A stretch of DNA of 64,000 nucleotides from Bacteroidales bacterium (GCA_003150235.1 QAMW01000033.1:62001-126000), one strand, 5' to 3'. Positions 35,528 to 45,223 are shown, numbered from the stretch's first letter. Numbers and translations: made by a program. The notes: generated from the letters alone by a model not told the origin.

Positions 35528-36985
35528 CTATTTTCGGGTAATAACTTTCTTTATACGCAATATCGACACAGTGCAAGCCGCGACAAATATCACTCCCATA
35601 GCAGCATAAGACACTATCGTATCGGGAATATAGGAACAGAGGAAAGCCCCTCCTCCAGCCGCGACAGCAAACAGTGCCGACTTTACGGTAGTCCGGTCAT
35701 ATCCGTAGCCATACAGACGCCGGTTGAGGATATAATAAATCAGATAAGCAATAAGGCTGCTCGCCACAAGACTCATTCCGAGACCGATAAGACCGAAGAA
35801 ATAGTATGCCACACAGCTAAGCGCAAGATTGAGCGCATTGCCAAACACCCCTTCAAGCCAGAAAAACAGCCGCTTGTTATCCTTCGCAAATGCTATGTAA
35901 CCCATCGGATAATTCAGTCCTTTGAGTAATATCCCGAATCCAAACCACCTCATCAGCGGCATCACGCTCATAAACGACTCTGTGAGCAGCAATCTTATTA
36001 TCACCGGTGACGTAAGTATCAGTCCGATAACAAGCGGAGTGAGTATCAAGCTCACGATTTCCGTCTGCCGGTTGACCACCCCTCGCATTTTTACATTATC
36101 ACCCGCAATAGCGGTAAGCCTCGGGAAAAAGTCCAATGACATAGCACTAAACACGACCCCGACATATTGATTGGTAATCGAATTTGCCGCCTGATACAGA
36201 CCGACATTATCCACCGAACCGAAACTGCGCACAAAAAGGTTGATAAGATAATTGGTAAATGTACCGATAAGCGATCCCGCCATCAACACAAGTCCCAGTC
36301 CTATCAGCTTCATTATCAACGGTCGGTGAGTCGACCACACAAACCTCACCTTGTCAACTGCGATGCTCTTCCTTACCGAATAGAAATAAAATACAAACAT
36401 GGACAGGGAAAGCACAATCATCGCCGGCACAATACCGGCAGTCCCGAAAAAATAGTAGAGCGGAACACCGACAAAAAGTCCTGTAACACCTCCGACAATC
36501 GATGCCTTTGAAAGACGCTTCACCGCATGCAATCCCTGAAGCAACGACATTTCCCCCGCCGATGATATTGCGAAAAACACCATAACGGCAAGCAGCATGA
36601 ATCCAAACGTGTGAGCATCATCACCAAAAGTCCACCGGCTGAGAAGCGGAGAAAGCAACAGGCACACTACTGCACCTAGCAATGCACTCATAATTATCAA
36701 CCGACGCGCGACAGCAAATACGGTCGACACTTTCTCATGCTCATCGCGGTTAGCCGCCACCTCTTTCACTATCGCCAGGTTAAGCCCAAGCGAGGCAAAC
36801 TGCTGAAGAGTGTTTGCTGCGGTAGTGTACAGTGCCGCGACACCCATTCCCGCCGGGCCAAGCAATATGGCGACAAACTTCCCGCGGATAAGAGCCAGAA
36901 GTATCTGAAACACCTGTACGCCGCCAAAAGCCGACGTACCCTTCAAAATACTCTTATAGCTATTTTCTTCCTTTGACGCTGCCAT
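35528..36985 (-). CDS. Second Wzx-type polysaccharide flippase
   Basis: 485 residues, about 14 helices; the N-terminus YKSILKGTSAFGGVQVFQILLALIRGKFVAILLGPAGMGV is typical of the O-antigen flippase (Wzx) group. It overlaps the upstream GT2 gene by 26 bases. It is only distantly similar to the flippase at 21321 and has host-like composition, so it belongs to a separate glycan system. Confidence 0.9.
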   Translation of the reverse strand: MAASKEENSYKSILKGTSAFGGVQVFQILLALIRGKFVAILLGPAGMGVAALYTTAANTLQQFASLGLNLAIVKEVAANRDEHEKVSTVFAVARRLIIMSALLGAVVCLLLSPLLSRWTFGDDAHTFGFMLLAVMVFFAISSAGEMSLLQGLHAVKRLSKASIVGGVTGLFVGVPLYYFFGTAGIVPAMIVLSLSMFVFYFYSVRKSIAVDKVRFVWSTHRPLIMKLIGLGLVLMAGSLIGTFTNYLINLFVRSFGSVDNVGLYQAANSITNQYVGVVFSAMSLDFFPRLTAIAGDNVKMRGVVNRQTEIVSLILTPLVIGLILTSPVIIRLLLTESFMSVMPLMRWFGFGILLKGLNYPMGYIAFAKDNKRLFFWLEGVFGNALNLALSCVAYYFFGLIGLGMSLVASSLIAYLIYYILNRRLYGYGYDRTTVKSALFAVAAGGGAFLCSYIPDTIVSYAAMGVIFVAACTVSILRIKKVITRK

Positions 36986-37961
36986 AAACCATCATTGCAA
37001 ATTTAAGCGGACCGATTCCTGTTCTCAACAATATTGATTTTATACGACTCACTTTCCCTTCGATAAGTTGCCAGTCGATTGAACATCGTGCACGCTCTAT
37101 CAAGGAGTTTATTTCAACCTCATGCCCTCTAAGGCAATCCCGGTGCTTCATCATGAAAGAAATCATCCCCGCCGTATCATTGAAAAGCTGTACATTTATA
37201 AGTGTACGTGATTCATCACCTGAGATATAATTATCATATATAAGTTCTTTCAGCCTTATATCCGTATATAATATATCAAATCGCCTGTGACTTATCTTAC
37301 ATGAAACCGAGTCAGGATTCACCCGGTAGCGATACTCCGCGTCACAAAACGCAATCTTCGGAGCAGCAATCACAAGTTGACGAGACAATAATTCGTCATC
37401 GTTCATGCAGTTGCCGGCAGCCGCATACTTTTTCATAGTGTCCACGTATAGCCTACGCTCCACACATCCGTTAGGCGCGATTTTCCATCCTCCTATAGTG
37501 TGCTGCAATAAATCGCGCCCCCTATATACAGCGGATATATCAAATCCCTGTACAGGCAAAATCATGTCACCGTGCACAAGACGGCAATATACTGCCTCAG
37601 CACCCGTATCAGCAATACGTGAGTATATTTTTTCGAGAAAACATGCTTCAAAAGCATCATCAGCATCCAGCGGCACTATATATCTTCCCTCCGACAAAAT
37701 AATCGCCTCTTTTCGCGGCGTGTAGGCACTTCCGCTATTGCTGTCTCTTTTACATAGCCTTATGTTATTGTGACATCCGGCATACCGGGATGCTATATCC
37801 CGGGTATTATCAGTCGAGCAATCATCCACAATGACCAGTTCCCAGTCATCAAATGACTGTGCAAGCACACTCTCAATAGCCTCGCCGATAAAAGGTCCTG
37901 CATTATATGCAGGCATGACTATTGAAAAAAACGGGAGCTTTTTAATAGTACTGTCACTCAT
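36960..37961 (-). CDS. Glycosyltransferase family 2 protein
   Basis: GT-A fold transferase. PFFSIVMPAYNAGPFIGEAIESVLAQSF, VIVDDCSTDNT and IVPLDADDAFEACFLEK (DXD) are clear. The start is ATG 37961-37959 (MSDSTIKKLPFF); a longer frame begins at TTG 37985, at the predicted transcription start. There are 333 residues. It is first of a three-gene minus-strand unit (GT2, flippase, EamA transporter) with its own promoter. Confidence 0.9.
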   Translation of the reverse strand: MSDSTIKKLPFFSIVMPAYNAGPFIGEAIESVLAQSFDDWELVIVDDCSTDNTRDIASRYAGCHNNIRLCKRDSNSGSAYTPRKEAIILSEGRYIVPLDADDAFEACFLEKIYSRIADTGAEAVYCRLVHGDMILPVQGFDISAVYRGRDLLQHTIGGWKIAPNGCVERRLYVDTMKKYAAAGNCMNDDELLSRQLVIAAPKIAFCDAEYRYRVNPDSVSCKISHRRFDILYTDIRLKELIYDNYISGDESRTLINVQLFNDTAGMISFMMKHRDCLRGHEVEINSLIERARCSIDWQLIEGKVSRIKSILLRTGIGPLKFAMMVYGSVKGRK

Positions 37962-37987
37962 AGATGCTGCTTCATTGTTGACCAAAA

Positions 37988-38018
37988 CAAAGTTAGCTCA
38001 AATACTCCGATTATACAA
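37988..38018 (-). promoter_or_regulatory. Promoter of GT2-flippase-EamA unit
   Basis: On the minus strand TTG, 20 bases, then TAACTTTG (37995-37988), a full match to the Bacteroidota promoter. Transcription is expected near 37982, about 20 bases before the ATG. Confidence 0.65.
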
Positions 38019-38065
38019 CAGTGGACTAAACTGAACCTGTTACCAATATCCTGAGAGGAATAATT

Positions 38066-38380
38066 TCATCGCTGCAGGATGACGAGCGTGGGGGTCTCGT
38101 CAGGCGTCACCGCAAGATTGCGCATGATTACGTAACGGCTTATACGTTTTATAGCCGTCTCGATAAGCTCGGCACGACCAAGAATATGCTTCATCTGATC
38201 AATATTGACAGTGGTTATCCGCTGCTCCGGCGCTACCACAATAATGCCCGATACAAATATCGTCGAATGAATCTCCCCGTCAAAACGACTAACTGCGACA
38301 CGTGTGCCGTCAAGCTCCACAATAGACTGCCGGTAAACTTTTCCGCCATGCATCACAGCGTGGGCAAGATATCTCACCAT
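38066..38380 (-). CDS. Uncharacterised conserved-looking protein
   Basis: 104 residues from ATG 38380 (MVRYLAHAVMHGGKVYRQSI); the longer frame overlaps the upstream lipoprotein gene by 29 codons and is unlikely. It is a mixed alpha/beta protein with no signal peptide and no recognised motif. It starts 1 base after the stop of the DUF4296 gene, so it is translated from the same message. I do not recognise the family. Confidence 0.65.
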   Translation of the reverse strand: MVRYLAHAVMHGGKVYRQSIVELDGTRVAVSRFDGEIHSTIFVSGIIVVAPEQRITTVNIDQMKHILGRAELIETAIKRISRYVIMRNLAVTPDETPTLVILQR

Positions 38381-38381
38381 A

Positions 38382-39191
38382 TTAATCCTCGCTCTCCTTT
38401 TTCCCGTTGGAATAATGCTTGACCAATCCGCGCTTATATGAGTCAGGGCTAAAACGTGTACGCACAAGGGTTATACTATCGACATAGGCGATTTCGCCAC
38501 GCTTCGGATTAAGTTCCATCATGCCATATACATACCGTAAAGTCCGGGCGGTATCAGCTGGAAACTCCACTTCGTTCCAGCCGTCGGAAGTGATGGTGGT
38601 AGTGATGTAATCGGTTGTACCGTCATTATAGTCCGCTCCGATGGTGACACGCAGCGGCGACTGACGATTGCTGACAAACATACGCCAAGTATATACATCG
38701 CCTTCCTCCCAGTTTTCGTCACGGCGAAATGAGAATTTTAAGTTGTCAGCCGGAGACCCATAGGCAAACCGGCGGTAACGGGTATCATTCCATGCATCCA
38801 CGGAGTCTCCTATTGCAGCAAGCTGCACTTTCTCGCCTGCAGCAGCAACATCGGCATCCTTCAACTCTTTCTCAAGCTGCTCAATCACCTTGTCGTAGAC
38901 TTCGATATATTTCTCTATGTTGTGTCCATACCATTCAAGGGATGTGTCCACCTGTTCAGCCGTAACTCCATGACGCATATAAATCGATTGCTTAAGCACT
39001 TTTCGCGCCGAGTCATTACGATAAGCCGAACTGTTCAAATCCACCACCCCTTCTCCCTTATGTATATCCACAAGCAGCGATGCCATGTCGTCAGGTTTGA
39101 TAACATAGTCGGGAGTACGGTCGCATGATGAAAACATCAATGATGCAGCCGCATAAACAACAGGCAAGACCAACAGTCCTCTCATATTCAT
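38382..39191 (-). CDS. DUF4296 family lipoprotein
   Basis: 269 residues. The signal ends in a lipobox MFSSC (cysteine at about residue 23), and the mature part begins DRTPDYVIKPDDMASLLVDIHKGEGVV, the DUF4296 pattern, followed by YMRHGVTAEQVDTSLEWYGH and a coiled-coil segment. The C-terminal half is beta-rich. It directly follows lspA, the signal peptidase that would mature it, overlapping as ATGA. Its function is unknown. Confidence 0.82.
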   Translation of the reverse strand: MNMRGLLVLPVVYAAASLMFSSCDRTPDYVIKPDDMASLLVDIHKGEGVVDLNSSAYRNDSARKVLKQSIYMRHGVTAEQVDTSLEWYGHNIEKYIEVYDKVIEQLEKELKDADVAAAGEKVQLAAIGDSVDAWNDTRYRRFAYGSPADNLKFSFRRDENWEEGDVYTWRMFVSNRQSPLRVTIGADYNDGTTDYITTTITSDGWNEVEFPADTARTLRYVYGMMELNPKRGEIAYVDSITLVRTRFSPDSYKRGLVKHYSNGKKESED

Positions 39192-39835
39192 TTTCCCTCT
39201 CCGGAAGCTGCATCACCGCCATTCTCCCTGACAGGCAACGACAGATATTTAGAGTAGAATATTATCAGCACAAGTATGCCGACCGTGATTGCCGCATCGG
39301 CAATATTAAATATGGGCTGAAAAAACAGGAAATAGTCGCCACCGACAAAAGGCACCCAATCAGGCCAGTAAAAACTGAACAGCGGGAAATAGAGCATGTC
39401 CACTACCCTGCCATGAAAAACGGGCGCATATCCCCCCTCCGGAGGAAACATCACGGCAACCTCCGGAGGATAAGGATTATTGAATATCATCCCGTAAAAA
39501 ACCGAATCGATTATATTGCCGGCTGCTCCGGCAGTAATCAACGCGCAGCATACAATGTAGCCGGTTTTTATATCGGTGCGGTTCTTGATGCGACAAATAT
39601 AATATATGAGCAATCCCACGGCTACAATACGGAACATTGTGAGAAACAGCTTGCTGCCAAGCTCCATACCGAATGCCATGCCGTTATTCTCGATAAAATA
39701 TATCCTGAACCAATCGGTGATTACAAATTCCTGACCCAGATACATATGGGTCTTCACCCAAATCTTGACAATCTGGTCGATAATAAGCACACCGAGAATG
39801 ATAATCGTGGCAATTGCGCCCTTGGATAACTTCAT
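39188..39835 (-). CDS. lspA: Lipoprotein signal peptidase (signal peptidase II)
   Basis: Aspartic peptidase of the inner membrane that cleaves prolipoproteins. IIILGVLIIDQIVKIWVK is the first helix; the catalytic aspartates are in AGAAGNIIDS and FNIADAAITVG; GRVVDML is conserved. The 215 residues exceed the E. coli protein because of an insert before GRVVDML (NPYPPEVAVMFPPEGGYAPV), as in other Bacteroidota. It is cotranscribed between a DksA-like gene and a lipoprotein gene. Confidence 0.95.
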   Translation of the reverse strand: MKLSKGAIATIIILGVLIIDQIVKIWVKTHMYLGQEFVITDWFRIYFIENNGMAFGMELGSKLFLTMFRIVAVGLLIYYICRIKNRTDIKTGYIVCCALITAGAAGNIIDSVFYGMIFNNPYPPEVAVMFPPEGGYAPVFHGRVVDMLYFPLFSFYWPDWVPFVGGDYFLFFQPIFNIADAAITVGILVLIIFYSKYLSLPVRENGGDAASGEGK

Positions 39836-39880
39836 TTATTGCTCAATTACGATAATATAAATGTCACTTTACGGTAAAAA

Positions 39881-40264
39881 TCATTTCTTTTTGCCGCTTT
39901 CCTTTGCCTCTACACTTAGAGTGGCATGAGGCACGGCAAGCAGTCGTTCACGTGGAATCAGCTTGCCGGTCTGACGGCAGATACCGTAGGTCTTGTTCTC
40001 GATTCTTACAAGAGCGCCCTGCAGATGCTGGATAAATTTCATCTGACGTTGTGCGAGCTGACCTGCCTCCTCCTTGCTGAGAGTGCTCGCACCCTCTTCA
40101 AGGACCTTAAAAGTTGGAGACGTATCGGCTGTGTCATTACCGTCGCTATTCATCACGTTCGCCTTAAGCAACTCGTAGTCGCGCTGTGCCTTGTCAAGTT
40201 TCTGGAGTATCAATTCCTTGAACTCCTGCAGCTCCTCATCTGTGTAACGTGTCTTTTCACTCAT
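39881..40264 (-). CDS. TraR/DksA-like protein lacking most zinc cysteines
   Basis: 127 residues with an N-terminal coiled coil and a C-terminal DksA-type knuckle (YGICRQTGKLIPRERLLAVP). Only one cysteine (C96) is left of the four in classical DksA, so zinc binding is unlikely. Family members modulate RNA polymerase through the secondary channel. It lies 24 bases after ileS and before lspA in a conserved-looking Bacteroidales gene string. Confidence 0.88.
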   Translation of the reverse strand: MSEKTRYTDEELQEFKELILQKLDKAQRDYELLKANVMNSDGNDTADTSPTFKVLEEGASTLSKEEAGQLAQRQMKFIQHLQGALVRIENKTYGICRQTGKLIPRERLLAVPHATLSVEAKESGKKK

Positions 40265-40288
40265 AACAGTACTGTTTTAGGTTATATG

Positions 40289-43200
40289 TCAGGGTTTAAT
40301 AAGTTCAATGACAGTCTTGACTTCCACACCGTCAAGGTCAAGAGTCTCCACTAAGGCATCGGCAGCCAAGGGAGCTACGTTGATGGATGTAGCGAGTACC
40401 TGGCGCGCCATGTAGTCGCTGTATGCCTTAATCGCCTCGTCGGTAGCGGCATTTGGTTCAAAGGTTATGGATATCTTGTCTACGATATCATACCCTCTGC
40501 CTTTGCGGATATTCTGTACACGGTTCACGATATCGCGGGCTATGCCCTCACGGCGAAGATCGTCGGTAAGAGTAACGTCGAGTGCCACGGTCAGATTACC
40601 ATCGTTTGCAACCTGCCATCCGGGGATATCTTCCGATATAATCTCAACATCGCCAAGCTCTACTGTCGCGTCGATTCCATCGACATTGAATGTAAACGAG
40701 CCGTCGCGCTCAAGCTCCATTATATCATGCTGCTCCATCTTTGCCACCTGCGCGGCGAGAGCCTTCATTATCTTACCATACTTCGGGCCAAGCTTCTTGA
40801 AATCAGGCTTGACACGCTTTACAAGCACACCCTCGTCATTACCGACAAACTTGATATCCTTGACATTCACCTCGCTCAATATAAGGTCAGCCATCGACTC
40901 GATCATGGCTTTCTGACGGTCGTCAAGCACCGGTATCATGAGTGTGCCGAGCGGCTGACGCACCTTGATATTGACCTTACGGCGGAGAGCAAGAACCATT
41001 GAAGTTATGTCCTGGGCAAGTTTCATGCGCTCCTCAAGCTCCTTGTCGCTTTCACCGGCGACCGGGAAGAGGGCAAGATGCACCGAGGTAGTGTCGCCGG
41101 TAGTAGCCGAACGCAGGTCGGTATATAGACGGTCGGAGAAGAAAGGCGAGATTGGCGCCATAAGCAATGCCACTGTCTCCAGACAGGTATAGAGAGTCTG
41201 GTAGGCAGCAAGTTTATCTTTGTCCATTTCTCCACCCCAGAAACGCTTACGGTTAAGACGTACATACCAGTTGCTGAGATTGTCATTGACAAAATCATTG
41301 ATGGCACGTGCCGCCTTTGTAGGCTCATAATCGTCGAGTGCCTCCTCTACCTCACGTATAAGAGTATTGAGCAATGACAATATCCAGCGGTCAATCTCGG
41401 GACGCTCTGCAACAGGAACTTGCGGAGCACTGTTATCAAATCCGTCGACATTGGCATAAAGTGCAAAGAAAGAATATGTATTGTAAAGTGTCGCAAAGAG
41501 TTTACGCGAAGTTTCCCTGACACCCTCCGGATCATATTTCAGATTATCCCATGGCGACGAGTTGGCAATCATGTACCAACGCAAGGGATCGGAACCAAAC
41601 TCATTGATTGCCTCAAACGGATTGACGGCATTACCCAGTCGCTTTGACATCTTGTTGCCGAAACGGTCAAGCACAAGACCGTTGGAGATAACGGCTTTAT
41701 ATGCCACCGAGTCAAAAACCATGCCGGCGATGGCATGTAGAGTAAAGAACCATCCGCGTGTCTGGTCGACACCCTCTGCAATGAAGTCGGCGGGATAAAG
41801 TTCGCCCGAATCAAGACCTTCCTTGTTTTCAAACGGGTAATGAATCTGTGCGTATGGCATCGCACCTGAGTCAAACCACACATCTATAAGGTCAAGTTCT
41901 CGGTGCATGGGAAGCCCCTTCGACGACACAAGCACTATATCATCAACATAAGGGCGGTGCAAGTCGATTTTCTCATAGTTTGCCTTTGAGTAATCACCCG
42001 GGACAAAGCCTTTTTCCTTATAAGGATTAGCCTTCATAACGCCGGCAGCTACCGCCTTTTCGATTTCGTTATATAATGTCTCAACGCTATCTATACACAA
42101 TTCCTCGGTGCCGTCTTCTGTGCGCCATATAGGAAGCGGAGTGCCCCAGTAACGGCTACGCGAGAGATTCCAGTCCTGCAGATTCTCCAACCATTTGCCA
42201 AATCGTCCTGTACCTGTCGACTGAGGTTTCCACTTTATTGTCTCATTCTTTTCCATGAGACGCTCACGGGCGGCTGTCGTACGGATAAACCAGCTGTCAA
42301 GGGGATAATAGAGCACAGGCTTGTCGGTACGCCAGCAGTGCGGATAGTTGTGCACATGCTTCTCTATCTTGAACGCTTCACCTGCCTGCTTCATTTCAAG
42401 GGCGATAACCACATTGAGGTCCTCGCTCTTTTCGGCAGCCTTTTCGTCATATTTTCCGCCTTCGTTAAATTTCGGGTCATAGGCGTTTTTCACATAATCA
42501 CCGGCATGTTTCTCGTAAAGGGGCACATTGACACATGCCTTCACAAACTCGGGGGCACACTCGTCAATGGTATAATATTTACCTGTAAGGTCAACCATCG
42601 GACGAGTCTCGCCTTTCTTGTTAATCATGAAGAGCGAAGGTATCCCGGCAGCTTTTGCCACGCGCGCGTCATCCGCACCGAAAGTCGGAGCGATGTGCAC
42701 GATACCCGTACCATCATCGGTTGTCACATAATCGCCGGGGATAACGCGGAAAGCCTCATCGGCAAGTTCTACAAACTTGTCTTTACCAACTTCAAACACT
42801 TTATCGGGAGCAGCCGAAGCATAATCAGTCACAAATGCCGGAGAGTTGACGCTGACCTTTTCACACGGCTTCACCCACGGCATAAGCTGCTGATACTTGA
42901 TGCCCACAAGGTCATTGCCGGTATATGTGGCAACAATACGGTAAGGCACCACCTTGTCACCGGGTTTGTACTCATCAAGCGGCAACTCGGCGCCCTCGGG
43001 CTTAAGGTAAGCGTTTAGACGGTCCTTGGCAAGAATTGCGGTTACTTTCTCAGCTGTATAGGGATTATATGTGCGTACGGCGACATACTCGTATTTCGGA
43101 CCTACACAGAGGGCAGTGTTTGAAGGCAATGTCCAGGGAGTAGTGGTCCATGCGAGGAAACAAGGTGTACCCCATCCTTCCAATTCGGGGAAAGGAGCGA

Positions 43201-43849
43201 TGATCTTGAATATCGCGGTCACGGTAGTATCCTTCACGTCGCGATAACAACCGGGCTGATTCAGCTCATGAGTGCTGAGTCCCGTTCCGGCAGCCGGTGA
43301 GTAAGGCTGTATCGTATAACCCTTGTAAAGATATCCTTTATTGTAAAGCTGATTCAACAGCCACCATACCGACTCGATATAGCGGTTATCGTATGTGATA
43401 TAAGGGTTGTTCATGTCAACCCAGTATCCCATTGAGTTGGTCAGGTTTTCCCACTCTTTAGTGTACTTCATCACCTCACGGCGACATGCCGCGTTATAGT
43501 CATCGACCGAAATTTTCTTTCCGATATCTTCCTTTGTTATGCCGAGTGCCTTCTCCACCCCAAGCTCAACCGGGAGTCCGTGGGTATCCCAGCCTGCCTT
43601 ACGCTTCACATGGAAGCCTTTCATGGTCTTGTAACGGCAAAATATATCCTTGATAGTACGTGCCATAACATGATGGATGCCGGGCATACCGTTTGCCGAT
43701 GGCGGTCCTTCATAAAACACGAACGACGGGGCGCCCTCACGCACTTTCATGCTCTGCTCGAAAAGATTGTCAGCATTCCAACGCTGAAGCACTTCCCTGT
43801 TGATCTCGGAAAGATTGAATTTATCGTACTCGTTGAATTTCTTTTTCAT
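40289..43849 (-). CDS. ileS: Isoleucyl-tRNA synthetase
   Basis: Charges tRNA-Ile; class I. The HIGH-type signature is GMPGIHHVM (residues 54-62), the KMSKR loop is GNKMSKRLGNAV, and editing-domain blocks such as AWTTTPWTLPSNTAL and GTGIVHIAPTFGADD are visible. 1186 residues is at the long end, usual for the eukaryal-like IleS type found in Bacteroidota (often mupirocin-insensitive in other taxa, not tested here). It is first gene of the ileS-dksA-like-lspA-DUF4296 string. Confidence 0.97.
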   Translation of the reverse strand: MKKKFNEYDKFNLSEINREVLQRWNADNLFEQSMKVREGAPSFVFYEGPPSANGMPGIHHVMARTIKDIFCRYKTMKGFHVKRKAGWDTHGLPVELGVEKALGITKEDIGKKISVDDYNAACRREVMKYTKEWENLTNSMGYWVDMNNPYITYDNRYIESVWWLLNQLYNKGYLYKGYTIQPYSPAAGTGLSTHELNQPGCYRDVKDTTVTAIFKIIAPFPELEGWGTPCFLAWTTTPWTLPSNTALCVGPKYEYVAVRTYNPYTAEKVTAILAKDRLNAYLKPEGAELPLDEYKPGDKVVPYRIVATYTGNDLVGIKYQQLMPWVKPCEKVSVNSPAFVTDYASAAPDKVFEVGKDKFVELADEAFRVIPGDYVTTDDGTGIVHIAPTFGADDARVAKAAGIPSLFMINKKGETRPMVDLTGKYYTIDECAPEFVKACVNVPLYEKHAGDYVKNAYDPKFNEGGKYDEKAAEKSEDLNVVIALEMKQAGEAFKIEKHVHNYPHCWRTDKPVLYYPLDSWFIRTTAARERLMEKNETIKWKPQSTGTGRFGKWLENLQDWNLSRSRYWGTPLPIWRTEDGTEELCIDSVETLYNEIEKAVAAGVMKANPYKEKGFVPGDYSKANYEKIDLHRPYVDDIVLVSSKGLPMHRELDLIDVWFDSGAMPYAQIHYPFENKEGLDSGELYPADFIAEGVDQTRGWFFTLHAIAGMVFDSVAYKAVISNGLVLDRFGNKMSKRLGNAVNPFEAINEFGSDPLRWYMIANSSPWDNLKYDPEGVRETSRKLFATLYNTYSFFALYANVDGFDNSAPQVPVAERPEIDRWILSLLNTLIREVEEALDDYEPTKAARAINDFVNDNLSNWYVRLNRKRFWGGEMDKDKLAAYQTLYTCLETVALLMAPISPFFSDRLYTDLRSATTGDTTSVHLALFPVAGESDKELEERMKLAQDITSMVLALRRKVNIKVRQPLGTLMIPVLDDRQKAMIESMADLILSEVNVKDIKFVGNDEGVLVKRVKPDFKKLGPKYGKIMKALAAQVAKMEQHDIMELERDGSFTFNVDGIDATVELGDVEIISEDIPGWQVANDGNLTVALDVTLTDDLRREGIARDIVNRVQNIRKGRGYDIVDKISITFEPNAATDEAIKAYSDYMARQVLATSINVAPLAADALVETLDLDGVEVKTVIELIKP

Positions 43850-43886
43850 TTCAATGACTGGATTTGTCGTACTTAAAAAATTTTTG

Positions 43887-43894
43887 CAAAGTTA
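43887..43894 (-). promoter_or_regulatory. -7 element of ileS operon promoter
   Basis: TAACTTTG on the minus strand; transcription is expected near 43881, about 31 bases before ileS. The -33 TTG is unclear. I see no T-box, as expected for this phylum. Confidence 0.5.
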
Positions 43895-43934
43895 CAACAA
43901 AATAGTCAGAAACGAGCCACAAATGCGCTAAAAA

Positions 43935-44510
43935 TCATTTTACGTCAGAGAGCATACGGAAAAACTCATCCCGGAGTGCCGGATTTTCCGCAAATTCACC
44001 TGTATATTCAATCGTCGAAGTACTTGAATCATGTTTTTCCACTCCCCGCATCTTCATGCACAGGTGCTGAGCATTGCACACCACTATCACGCCCTTGTTT
44101 TTCAGCGATGAATCCACAGTGTCACATATCTCGGCAGTAAGACGCTCCTGTACCTGCAACCTGCGGGCATGGACATTCACGGCACGGGCAAGTTTAGACA
44201 GTCCTACCATCTCGCCGTCAGGCAGATACCCGATTGACACTCTGCCGAAAAAAGGAAGTATATGATGTTCACAGAATGAATAAAACTCGATATCTTTCAC
44301 TATCACCATGCGCGAACCGGCATAATCAAATATAGCCGACTTTATTATGTCGCCGGCATTTTGCCGGTAACCTTGCGTGGCATAATAGAGTGCTTTTGCC
44401 GCGCGCACCGGTGTCTTTTCGAGTCCCGGACGGGTTGGGTCATCACCTAACAGGCGTATTATACTCTCGTAATGATTTGCAATTTCGGCGATTACCTGTT
44501 CTTGTTCCAT
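43935..44510 (-). CDS. folE: GTP cyclohydrolase I
   Basis: First enzyme of folate/pterin synthesis. Zinc and active-site segments are FYSFCEHHILPFFGRVSIGYLP, GLSKLARAVNVHARRLQVQERL and VVCNAQHLCMKMRGVEK. I place the start at ATG 44510 (MEQEQVIAEIAN) with a good ribosome site AAGGTG just upstream; a longer frame starts at GTG 44531 inside the upstream gene. There are 191 residues. It follows the SPOR-domain gene with a 13-base gap from that gene's stop. Confidence 0.95.
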   Translation of the reverse strand: MEQEQVIAEIANHYESIIRLLGDDPTRPGLEKTPVRAAKALYYATQGYRQNAGDIIKSAIFDYAGSRMVIVKDIEFYSFCEHHILPFFGRVSIGYLPDGEMVGLSKLARAVNVHARRLQVQERLTAEICDTVDSSLKNKGVIVVCNAQHLCMKMRGVEKHDSSTSTIEYTGEFAENPALRDEFFRMLSDVK

Positions 44511-44523
44511 TGTCACCTTTTTT

Positions 44524-45000
44524 CTAATCACCTATCACCACCCGGTCACGCACCACCCTTATCTCTTTGCTATAACGCGGGAACGCCTCTTTCAGCTCAT
44601 GTGCCGCCTGGTTTGCTTCATCCTGGGTACGGAAATTGCCGACACGCAAACGCCAATATGGCGAACTGTAGACTACGTATGTGGGATATTGCGGAAACTG
44701 TGCGCTGATATTTCTGGCACGTGTACGGGCTTCCGATTTCGCGGTACGGGCATTATTATCGGAAAATACCTGAATGCGGTATCCCCCCATCTTACCGGTA
44801 AGGGGCTTGACATCTTCCTTTTCAGCGACATATTGAACGCGATTGAGAAGGGCATCAGGCATTTCAATGGCAATCTTGCCGCTCTCCTCTATATGGTCTA
44901 TAATCGTCGGACGTTCTTCCGGCACGTCGGGTGACTGCGCCACTGATGAGAAAGCCATCATGACCACCGCCATTGCTGTAATATATCGACGTAGTTCCAC
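44524..45000 (-). CDS. SPOR domain-containing exported protein
   Basis: 158 residues with a signal peptide (MELRRYITAMAVVMMAFSSVAQ) and a C-terminal SPOR domain from about residue 72 (GGYRIQVFSDNNARTAKSEA, YWRLRVGNFRTQDEANQAAHEL). SPOR domains bind denuded peptidoglycan glycan strands, often at division sites. It lies upstream of folE on the same strand, after the tRNA-Ser terminator. Confidence 0.88.
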   Translation of the reverse strand: MELRRYITAMAVVMMAFSSVAQSPDVPEERPTIIDHIEESGKIAIEMPDALLNRVQYVAEKEDVKPLTGKMGGYRIQVFSDNNARTAKSEARTRARNISAQFPQYPTYVVYSSPYWRLRVGNFRTQDEANQAAHELKEAFPRYSKEIRVVRDRVVIGD

Positions 45001-45059
45001 TTATGCAGACAATTTTGATTAACAATACAGGCATTTCAAGACATGTGTCTTAAAATAAA

Positions 45060-45092
45060 AAAATCCTGTAAGTGAACTATCTACAGGATTTT
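45060..45092 (-). terminator. Intrinsic terminator of tRNA-Ser
   Basis: The perfect 11-bp stem AAAATCCTGTA (45060-45070) / TACAGGATTTT (45082-45092), with a long T run on the minus strand, lies 12 bases past the tRNA 3' end. Confidence 0.88.
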
Positions 45093-45103
45093 AATTGAAA
45101 CCT

Positions 45104-45193
45104 TGGCGGAGAGGACGAGATTCGAACTCGTGGTAGGATTGCTCCTACGTCAGTTTAGCAAACTGGTGGTTTCAGCCACTCACCCACCTCTCC
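45104..45193 (-). tRNA. tRNA-Ser (anticodon GCT)
   Basis: 90-base class II tRNA with encoded CCA (45106-45104). Acceptor GGAGAGG pairs with CCTCTCC; the anticodon loop reads TTTGCTAAA (GCT, serine AGC/AGU codons); the long variable arm GTAGGAGCAATCCTAC and the T arm GAGTTCGAATCTC are clear. Confidence 0.97.
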
Positions 45194-45223
45194 TTTGCGA
45201 GGGTCATTTCTGACTTAGCGGTG

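Noticed and set aside
40467..43018. Several plus-strand frames of 75-226 residues across ileS
   Set aside because: Shadows of a clearly conserved 1186-codon gene; no independent motifs.
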